DNA of 64,000 nt from Verrucomicrobiaceae bacterium (GTDB taxonomy: Bacteria; Verrucomicrobiota; Verrucomicrobiia; Verrucomicrobiales; Verrucomicrobiaceae). This document shows positions 7,514 to 16,246 of this stretch, in pieces. Position numbers and translations under genes: made by a program. The stretch's first letter is position 1. Every line of letters begins with the position of its first letter. Below the pieces are notes generated by a model, which made no database searches, had not been told where the DNA came from, and saw only the letters and a program-made list of their open reading frames with translations. Where the stretch lies: positions 2,294,001 through 2,358,000 of the forward strand of contig JABTUN010000001.1 of the NCBI GenBank assembly GCA_015075365.1, in the 5' to 3' direction.

Positions 7514-8749
7514 CTAAAACCGCATGATCACCTGCATCGCGCCGAGGTGATCGCCCTCCGCGTCGTTGCCGCGCTTGTCCCCGACGCTGTATTGCAGCTT
7601 CACCTGGACATGCTCGGTCACACGATAGCCCACGGCGAGATCGGCGCGCCAAGCGTCGCGATCCCATTCGGTCGTCAGGCCGGGAACGTCGCTGAACACG
7701 GCCTGATTCCATCGAAAAGCGGCCCACAGGCCCGGTGTGAGCTTGTACTTCGCCTCCAAGAAACCGCTGAGCACATCGACATCGCCCGCTCGCGGCACGT
7801 CGAAGCGCGCGGCGATCAACTCGCCCCAAATCTGCCACTTTCCATGCGCGTAGCCCGCGTCGAGGCCCCAGGTCGTCTGCGTGAAGTCATTCACGCTCGT
7901 GCCCGCGGGCAAGAACGCCGCGGCGCTATCCCGCAGATACGGCCCGTGGCTGAAGGACGTGCCCAAGCTCCACTCCGGCGCGGGACGCAGCCCCACGCGG
8001 CCGGTAAAGGTGGGGTTCGTGTGAAAGCCGTCCTGCACACCGTCCCACGAGCGCGGATTCGATGAGATGGAGGCGTTCTTCATTTCAAAGGCATACTCCA
8101 GCATGTCCACGCGGCCAAAGAGCGACACGCCGGTGGCATACGACGGCCCCCAGAGGATCGGCAGCCACTCGGCTTTGTTGTCCGGCATGTCGCGCCGTGC
8201 CGCGAAGCCTGCCAGACCACCCGGCACGAGCACATCGCTCACCGGCAGCATGTCTTCATAAGCCATCGGTGCGGTAATGAGCGGATTGTCCCAGCTCAAA
8301 CTGCGTTTTGACCACGCGCCGAAGGCGGTGGCGAACTTGCCGAGGCGCACGTTGAGTTCGTCCTGCCTCCATAGCCGCGCTTGCAGGTAGTATTCATCCA
8401 GCCTCACCTGCCCGCCGCGGGCCGCGCCGGGATCAAAGCCACGATCCACACGCATCTGGCCGTGCAGCGTGATCCGCTGACCGAGTTGCACATCAAGGAA
8501 CGTCATCAGCCGCGGCGCGAAGAACACGCGGTCATCCGTCGAGAGCAATCCCTGCGCCGGCTGCTCCGCCGCGAACACCGTCGCATCCGCCATGAACGAC
8601 ACGTCCGCGTGAATGCCCATCTCCGCCGAGTCAAACCGCGTCCACCCGTCCACCGTCTCAAAGAATGACTGCGCGGTCAAAGAACACGCCATCGAAAGGA
8701 CGAGAGCCATTCCCAAGGCCGGGGTGGAGGGCAGTTTGAGGCGCATCAT
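7514..8749 (-). CDS. Porin-like outer-membrane beta-barrel protein
   Basis: The 411-residue protein has a signal peptide ending near SLTAQ (about residue 27), then alternating amphipathic strands with many aromatic residues and a C-terminal phenylalanine (VIMRF), as in outer-membrane barrels. Segments such as LHGQMRVDRGF, YYLQARLWRQDELNVRLGKF and VQVKLQYSVGDKRG resemble phosphate-selective or alginate-type porins, but no family was identified. Its start overlaps the stop of the cyclase gene (8746-8749), so it is translated with the cupredoxin-cyclase operon. A role as an outer-membrane channel or sensor partner is inference. Confidence 0.7.
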   Translation of the reverse strand: MMRLKLPSTPALGMALVLSMACSLTAQSFFETVDGWTRFDSAEMGIHADVSFMADATVFAAEQPAQGLLSTDDRVFFAPRLMTFLDVQLGQRITLHGQMRVDRGFDPGAARGGQVRLDEYYLQARLWRQDELNVRLGKFATAFGAWSKRSLSWDNPLITAPMAYEDMLPVSDVLVPGGLAGFAARRDMPDNKAEWLPILWGPSYATGVSLFGRVDMLEYAFEMKNASISSNPRSWDGVQDGFHTNPTFTGRVGLRPAPEWSLGTSFSHGPYLRDSAAAFLPAGTSVNDFTQTTWGLDAGYAHGKWQIWGELIAARFDVPRAGDVDVLSGFLEAKYKLTPGLWAAFRWNQAVFSDVPGLTTEWDRDAWRADLAVGYRVTEHVQVKLQYSVGDKRGNDAEGDHLGAMQVIMRF

Positions 8750-10395
8750 GACAACGTTTCCCCTTCATCGGTCGAAAGTTGCACGTTTTTCACACGAAAC
8801 GCCGGCACCGGCTGCGCGAAGCCTTTCAGCGTCAGTGGCTCCAGCGGCTCGAACGTGCCCAGTGTGCTCGTCTTCGTCCGTGTCTCTGCATCGACGAGGA
8901 TCTGGCCCGCGATGGCGGCGCTGCACAGGCGAGCAGCCAGGTTCACTTTCTCACCGACGACCGTGTAATCGCTGCGGCTCTCCGCGCCGATGCAGCCGGC
9001 GACGACGTGACCGGTGGAGACACCGATGCCGATGCGCAGCGGCTCCTTCGCGTTGCGATTCAGGCGCTCACGTTCCTGCATCATCTCCCATGCGCAGCGC
9101 ACCGCGTTCTCCGCGTCATTGCCATAGCTCTTCGGCGCGCCGAAGAGCACCATGATGGCGTCCCCGGCGAATTGATTGATCACGCCGAGGTGTTTCTGCA
9201 CGATGTTCGTCAGCGCGGTCATGTGCGCGTTGAGGATCTCGATCACCTCCACCGGATCGCGGCCTGCGCTCAGCGCTGTGTAGCCGCGGATGTCGCAGAA
9301 AATGACGGAAACCTCCCGCAGCTCGCCGCCGAGCTTCACGCGGCCTGCCACCAGCTCCTCCGCCACGCGCGGATCGGTCACCTGTTGCAGCACGGAGTGG
9401 TAGCGGTCCCGCAGCGCCAGCCCGGCGGCCATTTCGTTGAAGGCACTGCCGAGGTTGTTGAGCTCAAAGGTGCGCGTGGGAGGCAGATTCACGTCGTAGT
9501 CACCCGCGCGCACGCTTTGCGCCGCCTTCACCAGGTCGGACACGGGCCGCGAAAGCTGCCGGGAGAGCGCCACGGACGCCAGCGCAGCCAGCAGCAGCGC
9601 CGCCACGCCGGTGAGCACGATGCGCAGCAGCAAGGCGCGCTGCTGCGCCCCCAGCTCCGCCATTGAGAAAACCGAGATCCAGTCTGCAGGCGGATAGCTG
9701 GAGCCCGCGTTCAGCCGGAAGCGCGTGAAGCGGTGCTCCACGCCATCCGCTTCAAACCGGCCTGCATTTCCCGCCCGGGCCATCAGCGGCGCGCGCAGGG
9801 CCTGCGGGATGCCTTCGCCGATCAACTGGCCTGCCACCAGGATGGACGTGTCCGGCGGCATCGGCTGTCCCAAAATGAGAAAGCCCACGGTTTCATCGAA
9901 ATGTGTGATGGACGCGGCCACCATGCGAAACACCGCGCCGTCTTTTGTCGCCACAAAGCCGAAATCAACCTCCTGCGCGGGCTTTCCACGCGGCAGCCAC
10001 TCGCCGGTGAGGTTTTGTCCGTCAAAGGCGCCCGCGCGCCCCTCCTCACCCGGCGGGATGAGTTTTCCCTGCGCGTCGAGCAGGCGGAAGAAGGCGAAGT
10101 CATCCACGTCTGTGCGCAGTTCATCACCAGCCACGCGATATACCAGATCGGGATCCCCCTCCTCCAGCGCGGCAAAAAGGCGCACCGACTGCGCGAGCCG
10201 CCGCGCCTTGGCCCTGGATGCCTGGAGCGGCAGTTCCTGTGTCTTCTGAAACGTGCGCATCTGCTCCTCGAAAAGCCGGTCCACCACCGTCTGGAAGACC
10301 GCCGCGTTCTGCCGCTGCACGAGCAGAAGGCTGGCCGCCGTCGTGACCACCACGAGCGCCAGGATCGTCTGCAGCAGCTTGGCACGGAAGGTCAT
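8746..10395 (-). CDS. Membrane-bound class III nucleotide cyclase with HAMP domain
   Basis: The 549-residue protein has membrane helices at about 8-26 and 257-278 enclosing a periplasmic sensor, a HAMP linker (about 280-330) and a class III cyclase domain (360-549). Metal-binding Asp368 (FCDIRG) and Asp412 (GDAIM) are present, as are Asp476 (SDYTVVGE) and the transition-state pair Asn485 and Arg489 (NLAARL). The position usually occupied by the base-selecting lysine, just before the FxGD motif, is Gln408 (INQFAGD), so strict ATP specificity cannot be assumed. It follows the cupredoxin gene by 13 bases and overlaps the porin gene. Confidence 0.92.
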   Translation of the reverse strand: MTFRAKLLQTILALVVVTTAASLLLVQRQNAAVFQTVVDRLFEEQMRTFQKTQELPLQASRAKARRLAQSVRLFAALEEGDPDLVYRVAGDELRTDVDDFAFFRLLDAQGKLIPPGEEGRAGAFDGQNLTGEWLPRGKPAQEVDFGFVATKDGAVFRMVAASITHFDETVGFLILGQPMPPDTSILVAGQLIGEGIPQALRAPLMARAGNAGRFEADGVEHRFTRFRLNAGSSYPPADWISVFSMAELGAQQRALLLRIVLTGVAALLLAALASVALSRQLSRPVSDLVKAAQSVRAGDYDVNLPPTRTFELNNLGSAFNEMAAGLALRDRYHSVLQQVTDPRVAEELVAGRVKLGGELREVSVIFCDIRGYTALSAGRDPVEVIEILNAHMTALTNIVQKHLGVINQFAGDAIMVLFGAPKSYGNDAENAVRCAWEMMQERERLNRNAKEPLRIGIGVSTGHVVAGCIGAESRSDYTVVGEKVNLAARLCSAAIAGQILVDAETRTKTSTLGTFEPLEPLTLKGFAQPVPAFRVKNVQLSTDEGETLS

Positions 10396-10408
10396 GCGCG
10401 GGAGCGGG

Positions 10409-11053
10409 TCAGCGGGAAAGGTTTGCGGTCGTTGTTTTGCCCTCCGTGACCGTCACGCGCTGCTGCATGATTTTTTCCGAAGGCTGGAAGACGCGCAGCC
10501 AGTATTCGCCTGGCGGAATGTCCTTCAGCACGAACTTTCCCGCCGCGTCCGTCGTTGTGAACCACGGTGTGTCCAGCACCACCAGAAAACAGCGCATGTG
10601 CGCATGGATGTCGCAGTAGATCTTCACCACGCCGGCCTTTTTGAAAACCTGCCCGCGCGGCACCTCCTCCTTGCGATGCTGGCCGACCTCGAAATGGTTC
10701 GGCCTGGTGAGGGAGAACACGTTGTGAAACTCGTCGTCCATGTTTGGAAACACCACGCGTGTCCCGGTGCGCACCGCCAGCATGGACGGGCGGAACTGAT
10801 AGCCCTCCTGGCGGATCACCGCCTCCGCGGCGGCGCGCGGCGGCGGGTATTTCTCGTCATCACGCTCCAGATACACGATGGCGCGGCCCGCCTCCGGCTT
10901 CTGCACCGGTTTCTTGGTTGCCGGCGCCACATAGCCTGGCCGCGCGGGTGCGGGCTTCATCGCCTCGATGGTCAGGGTGCCCTGCAGCGTGCCGCCGGCA
11001 AACAGGGATGGCGGCAGGGGCAACAGGATGCAGATCAACAGCGTGCGTTTCAT
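10409..11053 (-). CDS. Exported cupredoxin-domain protein
   Basis: The 214-residue protein starts at ATG 11051-11053 with a signal peptide (MKRTLLICILLPL to about FAG). Its middle part has type-1 copper ligands: a histidine in FHNVFS, then Cys, His and Met in YCDIHAHM. The C-terminal 60 residues (TPWFTTTDAAGKFVLKDIPPGEYWLRV) form a carboxypeptidase-regulatory-like beta sandwich, as in methylamine-utilisation or plastocyanin-like proteins of this phylum. It probably carries electrons or copper in the periplasm. It is first in an operon with the cyclase and porin, so it may provide a redox or copper signal to the cyclase; this is inference. Confidence 0.82.
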   Translation of the reverse strand: MKRTLLICILLPLPPSLFAGGTLQGTLTIEAMKPAPARPGYVAPATKKPVQKPEAGRAIVYLERDDEKYPPPRAAAEAVIRQEGYQFRPSMLAVRTGTRVVFPNMDDEFHNVFSLTRPNHFEVGQHRKEEVPRGQVFKKAGVVKIYCDIHAHMRCFLVVLDTPWFTTTDAAGKFVLKDIPPGEYWLRVFQPSEKIMQQRVTVTEGKTTTANLSR

Positions 11054-11165
11054 GACGGAGCGGATTTTCAGCGCGATGATGAAGGATAAACGAGCGCCTG
11101 CCAAGCATCGCGCGAAAAACCTGCTTCACGTCGCGCCAGGCCGCCGCTACAGTCCGCGCACAAGC

Positions 11166-11813
11166 ATGCCGAGTCCTTTTCCCTCCCTGCCCGATCCCGA
11201 ACTCGCCTCCCTGGCCGCCCGGCTGGCGGACTCCCGCGAGACTTGGCTGCTGCATGCGCTGAAGGATCACACCGCGGCGCTGCTCGACGGGCTTCCCTCC
11301 ACGCTCATGCACAACGCGCTGCGCTCCATCCAGGCGGACGAGGGCAGCGTGTGGCTCACGCCGGACGGCGGGCACACGCTGACGCCGTGCTGGAACAACG
11401 GCCCGCAGGCGGCCCGTTTCGTCGGCCATTTCTCGATGCCGGCCAGCGAGGGCCTCACCGGCCTCGTTTTCACCAGCAGCATGGGCAGCAGCGAGAGCGA
11501 GGTGTGCTTCAACCAGCAGCAGAACCGCGCGCTGGACGAGTCGCTCGGCGTTTTCACCTGGGCGATGCTCGCGGTGCCGCTGCGGCTCGGGGGGCAGGTC
11601 TGCGGCGTCATCACCGCCGTGCGCCTCATCCGCCGCGCGGACCTCGGAGGCTTGCAAAGGGTGCCGGGCAGCCGGGAGGACTTCCCTGCGGGCTTTACAC
11701 CGCCGCCGAGCTTCAGCGTGGCCGATTTGCAGGCCATGGAGACCACCGCCACCGCGCTCGGCCGGCTTCTGGATCATCGCCTGAACTGCTGGCTCATGCG
11801 TGTCGAGGAATAA
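11166..11813 (+). CDS. GAF-domain sensor protein
   Basis: The 215-residue soluble protein is a single GAF-like unit: NALRSIQADEGSVWLTPDGG, then FVGHFSMPASEGLTGLVFTS, AMLAVPLRLGGQVCGVITAV and SVADLQAMETTATALGRLLD. GAF domains bind small ligands or report redox state. No output domain is attached. The gene is divergent from the cupredoxin operon and is followed after three bases by a subtilisin-like protease, so sensor and protease are probably co-translated. ATG 11166 removes an unsupported 66-codon extension. Confidence 0.8.
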   Translation: MPSPFPSLPDPELASLAARLADSRETWLLHALKDHTAALLDGLPSTLMHNALRSIQADEGSVWLTPDGGHTLTPCWNNGPQAARFVGHFSMPASEGLTGLVFTSSMGSSESEVCFNQQQNRALDESLGVFTWAMLAVPLRLGGQVCGVITAVRLIRRADLGGLQRVPGSREDFPAGFTPPPSFSVADLQAMETTATALGRLLDHRLNCWLMRVEE

Positions 11814-11816
11814 ACC

Positions 11817-12596
11817 ATGCCCGCTCCCGCCTGGATCGACGAACTGCACCTCAACGAGGTCCGCGCCGCGCTCGCCGCGGCTGATGGTGCTGGCGTGCGC
11901 ATCGCCGTGCTCGATTCGGGCATTGAAACGGGTCATCCAGACCTTGCCGGGCTTGCTTTGAGCGACGACACCGCTTTTGAAATCGACGGCTCCTTCCTCC
12001 GTGCGGTCGAGAACACCAGTGGCGATGCCATGGGCCACGGCACCGCCATCACGTGGATCATACGCTCGATCGCACCCAAGGCGGAGATCGGCAGCTTTCG
12101 CGTGCTGGATGGTGATCTGCGATCCCGCAGCACCATCGTTTGGGAGGCGGCACGGCACGCCATCGAGCGCGGCTACCACATCCTCAATTGCAGCTTCGGC
12201 AGCCCGGGCGACGCGCGTTTCGTCATGCCTTACAAGGAATGGACGGATCTCGCCTATGTGCGGAACGTCCACATCGTCGCGGGCTGCAACAATCACGACG
12301 TCTCCGTCCGCGAGTGGCCCGGCTGGTTTCCCACGGTCGTCACCGTGAACCTCGCCAGCCTGCCGCCGGACGTGTGGCAGCGCCGCGCGGGCAGCCTCGT
12401 CGAATTCAGCGCCCACGGGCATGATGTGCGTGTGCCATGGAAAAGCGGCGCGCATCGCATCGTCAGCGGCAGCAGCTACGCCGCGCCGCGTCTCACAGGA
12501 TGGCTGGCGCGCCTCATTTCCGCGTATCCCGGGCTGCGCGTCGAGGAGGCGAAGGCACTGCTGCGGAGGCTGGCGGAGGAGCAGCGTGAGATGTGA
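11817..12596 (+). CDS. Subtilisin-family (S8) serine protease without export signal
   Basis: The 259-residue protein carries the full S8 triad: Asp33 in AVLDSGIETGH, His74 in GHGTA and Ser220 in SGSSYAAP, with an oxyanion asparagine in VAGCNNHD. It is short, with no signal peptide, prodomain or C-terminal extension, so it probably acts in the cytoplasm. It starts three bases after the GAF gene, and the pair looks like a ligand-gated protease unit. The substrate is unknown. Small cytoplasmic subtilases also occur in peptide-maturation and defence loci, but no precursor peptide is recognisable next to it. Confidence 0.88.
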   Translation: MPAPAWIDELHLNEVRAALAAADGAGVRIAVLDSGIETGHPDLAGLALSDDTAFEIDGSFLRAVENTSGDAMGHGTAITWIIRSIAPKAEIGSFRVLDGDLRSRSTIVWEAARHAIERGYHILNCSFGSPGDARFVMPYKEWTDLAYVRNVHIVAGCNNHDVSVREWPGWFPTVVTVNLASLPPDVWQRRAGSLVEFSAHGHDVRVPWKSGAHRIVSGSSYAAPRLTGWLARLISAYPGLRVEEAKALLRRLAEEQREM

Positions 12597-12622
12597 GAAG
12601 TCAGAGGTGAGACGTCTCACAT
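12591..12622. terminator. Palindrome between convergent genes, built from GTGAGA words
   Basis: A perfect 14-base palindrome (GTGAGACGTCTCAC, 12607-12620) sits inside a larger inverted pair (ATGTGAG 12591-12597, CTCACAT 12616-12622). A second GTGAGAAGT-type word lies to its left. It separates the convergent protease gene and the small minus-strand gene, so bidirectional termination is plausible. There is no U-tract. Confidence 0.6.
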
Positions 12623-12628
12623 GGCCCG

Positions 12629-12856
12629 TCACGCCCGCTTCCGGATCGCGCCCGCGAGATAGCGCACCCACTCCGGGTGCTCCTTGAGCAGGCCGGCCAC
12701 GCTGCCGCGTTCGGCGGCATCGGCTTCTCCGGCGGCAAAGCGGTCGAGCCGGGCGGCCACATCGGCGGGCGGCGGTTCGGCGGCGCGGCCTTCCACATCG
12801 GGGTCAAAGCGGTTCAGGAAGCGCGTGAGAATGAGGAGGTCTTGGTCGTCGTTCAT
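12629..12856 (-). CDS. Small protein downstream of sigma factor, possible anti-sigma partner
   Basis: The 75-residue acidic, helical protein (MNDDQDLLILTRFLNRFDPD at the start, LLKEHPEWVRYLAGAIRKR at the end) has no membrane helix and no cysteine or histidine zinc motif. It lies on the same strand downstream of the sigma gene, separated by 152 bases that contain word repeats. The position suggests a soluble regulator of that sigma factor. No family was recognised. Confidence 0.6.
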   Translation of the reverse strand: MNDDQDLLILTRFLNRFDPDVEGRAAEPPPADVAARLDRFAAGEADAAERGSVAGLLKEHPEWVRYLAGAIRKRA

Positions 12857-12936
12857 GGTCGTGTTGGTGGGTTGCAGCAGGTGGATGCGCGGGGCGGGCG
12901 GAACTTGTGCGGAAAGTTGAAGAATGTTTCGGGAGC

Positions 12937-13000
12937 CTGGAGTGCTGGAGTGCTGGAGTTTTGTGTCCCCAATCCTCCACCACTCCCGTACTCCATCGCT
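12937..13000. repeat. Word repeat: CTGGAGTG direct copies facing ACTCC-type inverse copies
   Basis: CTGGAGTG occurs twice, followed by CTGGAGTT (12937-12960). The right half (12976-13000) is built of inverse words (CACTCC, ACTCCA, GCTCC). The decamer TGGAGTGCTG recurs at 32032-32041. It lies in the gap between two minus-strand genes. Confidence 0.8.
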
Positions 13001-13008
13001 CCCTCCCG

Positions 13009-13704
13009 TCAGCCCGCCGGCCCCAGGATGGCCTCCGCGCCCTCGCCGCAGGCCTCCAGCAGCTCCTGCCAGGTGATCTGGAGCGTGGGCTCGCGTTCCG
13101 CCACAAAGGCCAGCGTGTCGTCGCGGATCTGAGTCATGACCTGCTTCTTTTTCGCTGAGATCGTGCCCTCATGCACACCGCCCCAGAGATCGCACAAATC
13201 GCGTTGCTTGATGTCCTGGAGCAGTGACAGGCGCATGATGAGCAGCGCCTCCGCGTCCGCGCGGTCCAGGGCGAACTTCAGCGCCTCGCGCAGCAGCTCC
13301 GCCAGCGGGGACTCCTGTGGCGCGTCGTTTTTCTCGCCTGCCAGCCGGTCCATCGCGTCGCCCTCATCGTCCTCGCCCGCCAGCGTGCTCGCATGCACCT
13401 CGCGGCGGTGTTTCCGCAGATACTCCAGCCACGCGTTCGAGGCCGTCGTGCGCACAAAGCCCATCAGCGGCCCGTTTCCTGTGTAGGAGGCCAGTTTCTG
13501 CCGCGTCCACAGCCGCTCGATCACCAGCCCCTGCACCTCGTCCGCGTCCGCGTCGGACGCGCCCATGCCGCGCAGCCGCTGCGCGATGGCAGGCACAAAT
13601 TCCGCGTCAAACCGCCGCCACGCCCTGTCCTCCCCCGCCAGCAAATCCTGGGCGAATTCAAAATCAGCGGCATGAAACGAGTTTTCAGCGGGTGCGGAGG
13701 CCAT
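13009..13704 (-). CDS. Sigma-70 family RNA polymerase sigma factor
   Basis: The 231-residue protein shows a divergent region 2 (FEFAQDLLAGEDRAWRRFDAEF, then DADADEVQGLVIERLWTRQK and a WLEYLRKHRRE end) and a C-terminal helix-turn-helix (LLQDIKQRDLCDLWGG, then GTISAKKKQVMTQIRDD). It is an atypical ECF-like factor with an acidic linker between the two regions. The first 15 residues and the last 30 are extra. Its partner is probably the 75-residue protein downstream. No FecR-type gene is adjacent, unlike the pair at 1-1071. Confidence 0.78.
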   Translation of the reverse strand: MASAPAENSFHAADFEFAQDLLAGEDRAWRRFDAEFVPAIAQRLRGMGASDADADEVQGLVIERLWTRQKLASYTGNGPLMGFVRTTASNAWLEYLRKHRREVHASTLAGEDDEGDAMDRLAGEKNDAPQESPLAELLREALKFALDRADAEALLIMRLSLLQDIKQRDLCDLWGGVHEGTISAKKKQVMTQIRDDTLAFVAEREPTLQITWQELLEACGEGAEAILGPAG

Positions 13705-13868
13705 GCCGCATGAAAAAGCAGATTCGCGCGCGCGCCAACCGGATCGTCCTCCATTTGCTGGAGGTTGTCTGGCCCCGCCGCGCGGGAATCTAGCCCTCCA
13801 CCCGCGTAGCGTTCACCCCGTGCCATCCCGGCCCTTCCGGGTGATGAACAGCGGCCCGGTCCCCCCGA

Positions 13869-14166
13869 GGAGCGCCGTCCGCGCTCCCGTCCACCCAGCC
13901 CGCGCTCCCAGCTCAATCCCCGCGCTCCCGTCCTTCCAGCCGGCGTTCCTCGGAGCGCCGTCCGCGCTCCCGTCCTTCCACACATCGCGCTCAGCTCAAA
14001 GCCCGCGCTCCTGGGACGCCAGCTGCCGCTCCCGGGATTCCGGACCGCACTCCGCTTCGCCCGGTTCGCGCTCCACGGAGCGCCGCCCGCGCCCCGCGTG
14101 GTACTGCCCGCAAACCCAGGAATCCGGCCAAATTCTCAGGAATCCAGCCGCCGCTCCTGGGAGCGC
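13869..14166. repeat. Non-coding repeat field built from GGAGCGC and its inverse GCGCTCC
   Basis: The heptamer GCGCTCC occurs at 13881, 13902, 13922, 13964, 14005 and 14068. Its reverse complement GGAGCGC occurs at 13869, 13952, 14077 and 14160. A 24-base unit (13869-13892) recurs exactly at 13952-13975. The copies are spaced irregularly by mostly 20-60 bases. Open frames across it are low-complexity Arg/Ser/Pro-rich sequence on both strands and are not believable as proteins. Confidence 0.85.
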
Positions 14167-14586
14167 CAGCCGGAAACTCCGCGTGCAAATCCATGCCGTC
14201 TGAGGAAAGAATGTCGGGCATGAATGGCACCCGGCCTGCATCATTTGCCTCTATTGGCCAAGCCGTTGTGTTTGCTGAGCAAGAGGGGGTTGCCCTTTCG
14301 ACAGGGACGCTCAGAGTTGCTCGCCATCCAGAGAGTCTGGAAACGTATTCAGTATCCCAGCCACTTTGCGCACAACGACTGTCAGCCAGCCCAGATTTCG
14401 CTGACGACGCGAAACATCCATGCCTTGGTGTAAACCATACGAGGGCGAACATGCCGCTGGTGTCACGTTTATTCCTTGGAATGCCATCCTGCGGCGGGCG
14501 TGAAATAACCTGTTCTGCGCGGAACCTCGCCTCCGCAGATTCCTCTCGTTGCACACCGCCGGGGATGCACTACCTCCTCCGCCCCC
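14167..14586. other. Gene-free leader region of the ABC-F gene
   Basis: This stretch has no convincing reading frame. It is less GC-rich than its surroundings and has no recognisable tRNA or insertion-sequence end. It may contain the ABC-F promoter, but no good -35/-10 pair was identified. An ancient decayed insertion cannot be excluded. Confidence 0.4.
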
Positions 14587-16197
14587 ATGCTCACCCTCCG
14601 CAACGTCACCAAGACCTTCAGCGCCCGCACGCTTTTCAGCGGTGCGAACATGACGATCAACCATGGCGAGCGCGTGGCGCTCGTGGGACCGAACGGCGCG
14701 GGCAAATCGACGCTGTTCTCGCTCATTTTGAAAGCCGACACGCCGGACGCCGGCGAAGTGACGCGTGATGAATGGACGACGGTCGGTTTCCTGCCGCAGG
14801 AGTGCGAGCCCGTTGGCGAGGAGACCGTGCTGGAGGTCGCCACCGGCAAGGCGGGTGAAATCGAGCGCCTGGAGAAGCAACTGGCCGCTTACGAGGCCGC
14901 GGGCGATGTCTCCAGCCCTGAATACTTCGAGACACACGCGAAACACGACGCGCTGCAGGACCCGCAGGCCGAGGCGAAGGCGAAACGCATCCTCAAGGGC
15001 CTCGGCTACCTCGAAGGCGACTTTGACCGGCCCGCGCGCGAGTTCAGCGGCGGCTGGATCATGCGCGCGCACATGGCGCGGCTGCTCGTGATGGAGCCGG
15101 ATCTGCTCCTGCTCGACGAGCCGACGAACCACCTCGACCTCATGTCGCTCATGTGGTTCCGCAATTATTTGAAGAACTATCCGGGCACCATCCTCATGAT
15201 CTCGCACGACCGCGACTTCATGGACGAACTGGTGCAGAATGTGTATGAGATTGAGGAGAGCCGGCTCATCCCCTACCAGGGCAACTACAGCGACTACCTG
15301 CAAAAGCGGGAGGAGAACTGGGAGCGTGCCATGCAGGCCTGGAAGAACCAGCAGAAGGAGATCGAGGCCATGCAGGAGTTCATCGACCGCTTCCGCTCCG
15401 TCGCCTCCAAGGCCGCTCAGGCGCAAAGCCGGGAGCGCCAGCTCGAAAAGATGGAGAAGCTCGAAAAACCGCGCCCGCTGCGCAAAGGCTTCCGTTTCAA
15501 CTTCCCGCAGCCCCAGCGCAGCGGCCAGCGCCTCATCACACTGTCGAACATCGACCAGGCCTACGGCACGAAGCAGGTGTACACCGGCCTCGATCTCGAA
15601 ATCGAGCGCGGAGAGCGCACCGTGCTCGTCGGCCCGAACGGCGCGGGCAAGTCCACGCTCATCAAGATCCTCGCCGGCGAGGTGCCATTCCAAAAAGGGG
15701 AGCGCAAGCTGGGCACGAACGTGAAGCTCGGTTACTTCTCCCAGCACCGCGCGGACACGCTCGATCCCGATTGCAGCGTGCTGGAGGAGCTGAAACGCGT
15801 CGCCCCCGAGATCCGCGAGGACGAGGCGCGCAGCATCCTCGGCAGCTTCCTCTTCAAGCGGGAGGATGTGCATAAAAAGTGCCGCGTGCTCAGCGGTGGC
15901 GAGAAAAGCCGCGTGAACCTGGTGAAGTTCCTCGTCGATCCACCGAACCTGCTGCTGATGGACGAGCCGACGACGCATCTCGACATCTGGGCCATCGAGG
16001 GGCTCATCCTGGCGCTGCAAAAATTTGAAGGCACGCTCGTCTTCATCAGCCACGACGTGCATTTCATCCGCAGCCTCGCCACGAAGGTCATCCACATCAA
16101 TGCCGGCAGGCTCACCAGCTACGCTGGTGACTACGATTACTACCTGGAGAAGACTGGAGCCGAGGAAAACGCCCGCGCGGCGGTGATCGCGGGGTGA
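14587..16197 (+). CDS. ABC-F family ribosome-associated ATPase
   Basis: The 536-residue protein has two ATPase domains without membrane segments. Each has a Walker A (GPNGAGKST), a signature (FSGGW and LSGGEKSR) and a Walker B (LLLLDEPTNHLD and LLLMDEPTTHLD). The linker (about residues 240-300) contains FIDRFRSVASKAAQAQSRE, the tRNA-interaction motif of ABC-F factors of the YbiT/YkpA type. Such proteins act on stalled or initiating ribosomes in the cytoplasm, and some protect against antibiotics. It stands alone after the repeat field. Confidence 0.93.
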   Translation: MLTLRNVTKTFSARTLFSGANMTINHGERVALVGPNGAGKSTLFSLILKADTPDAGEVTRDEWTTVGFLPQECEPVGEETVLEVATGKAGEIERLEKQLAAYEAAGDVSSPEYFETHAKHDALQDPQAEAKAKRILKGLGYLEGDFDRPAREFSGGWIMRAHMARLLVMEPDLLLLDEPTNHLDLMSLMWFRNYLKNYPGTILMISHDRDFMDELVQNVYEIEESRLIPYQGNYSDYLQKREENWERAMQAWKNQQKEIEAMQEFIDRFRSVASKAAQAQSRERQLEKMEKLEKPRPLRKGFRFNFPQPQRSGQRLITLSNIDQAYGTKQVYTGLDLEIERGERTVLVGPNGAGKSTLIKILAGEVPFQKGERKLGTNVKLGYFSQHRADTLDPDCSVLEELKRVAPEIREDEARSILGSFLFKREDVHKKCRVLSGGEKSRVNLVKFLVDPPNLLLMDEPTTHLDIWAIEGLILALQKFEGTLVFISHDVHFIRSLATKVIHINAGRLTSYAGDYDYYLEKTGAEENARAAVIAG

Positions 16198-16246
16198 GGC
16201 GGCATTTCTGCTTGCTCCGCCGTCATCTGACCGGTTAAAAGGCCGC

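Noticed and set aside
10860..12671. A 603-codon minus-strand frame across the GAF and subtilase genes
   Set aside because: It overlaps the plus-strand protease with a complete triad and part of the cupredoxin gene, and has shadow-like composition.
13703..14554. Frames of 166 and 187 codons on both strands in the repeat field
   Set aside because: Both are Arg/Ser/Pro/Gly-rich translations of the GGAGCGC repeats, without domains or credible starts.
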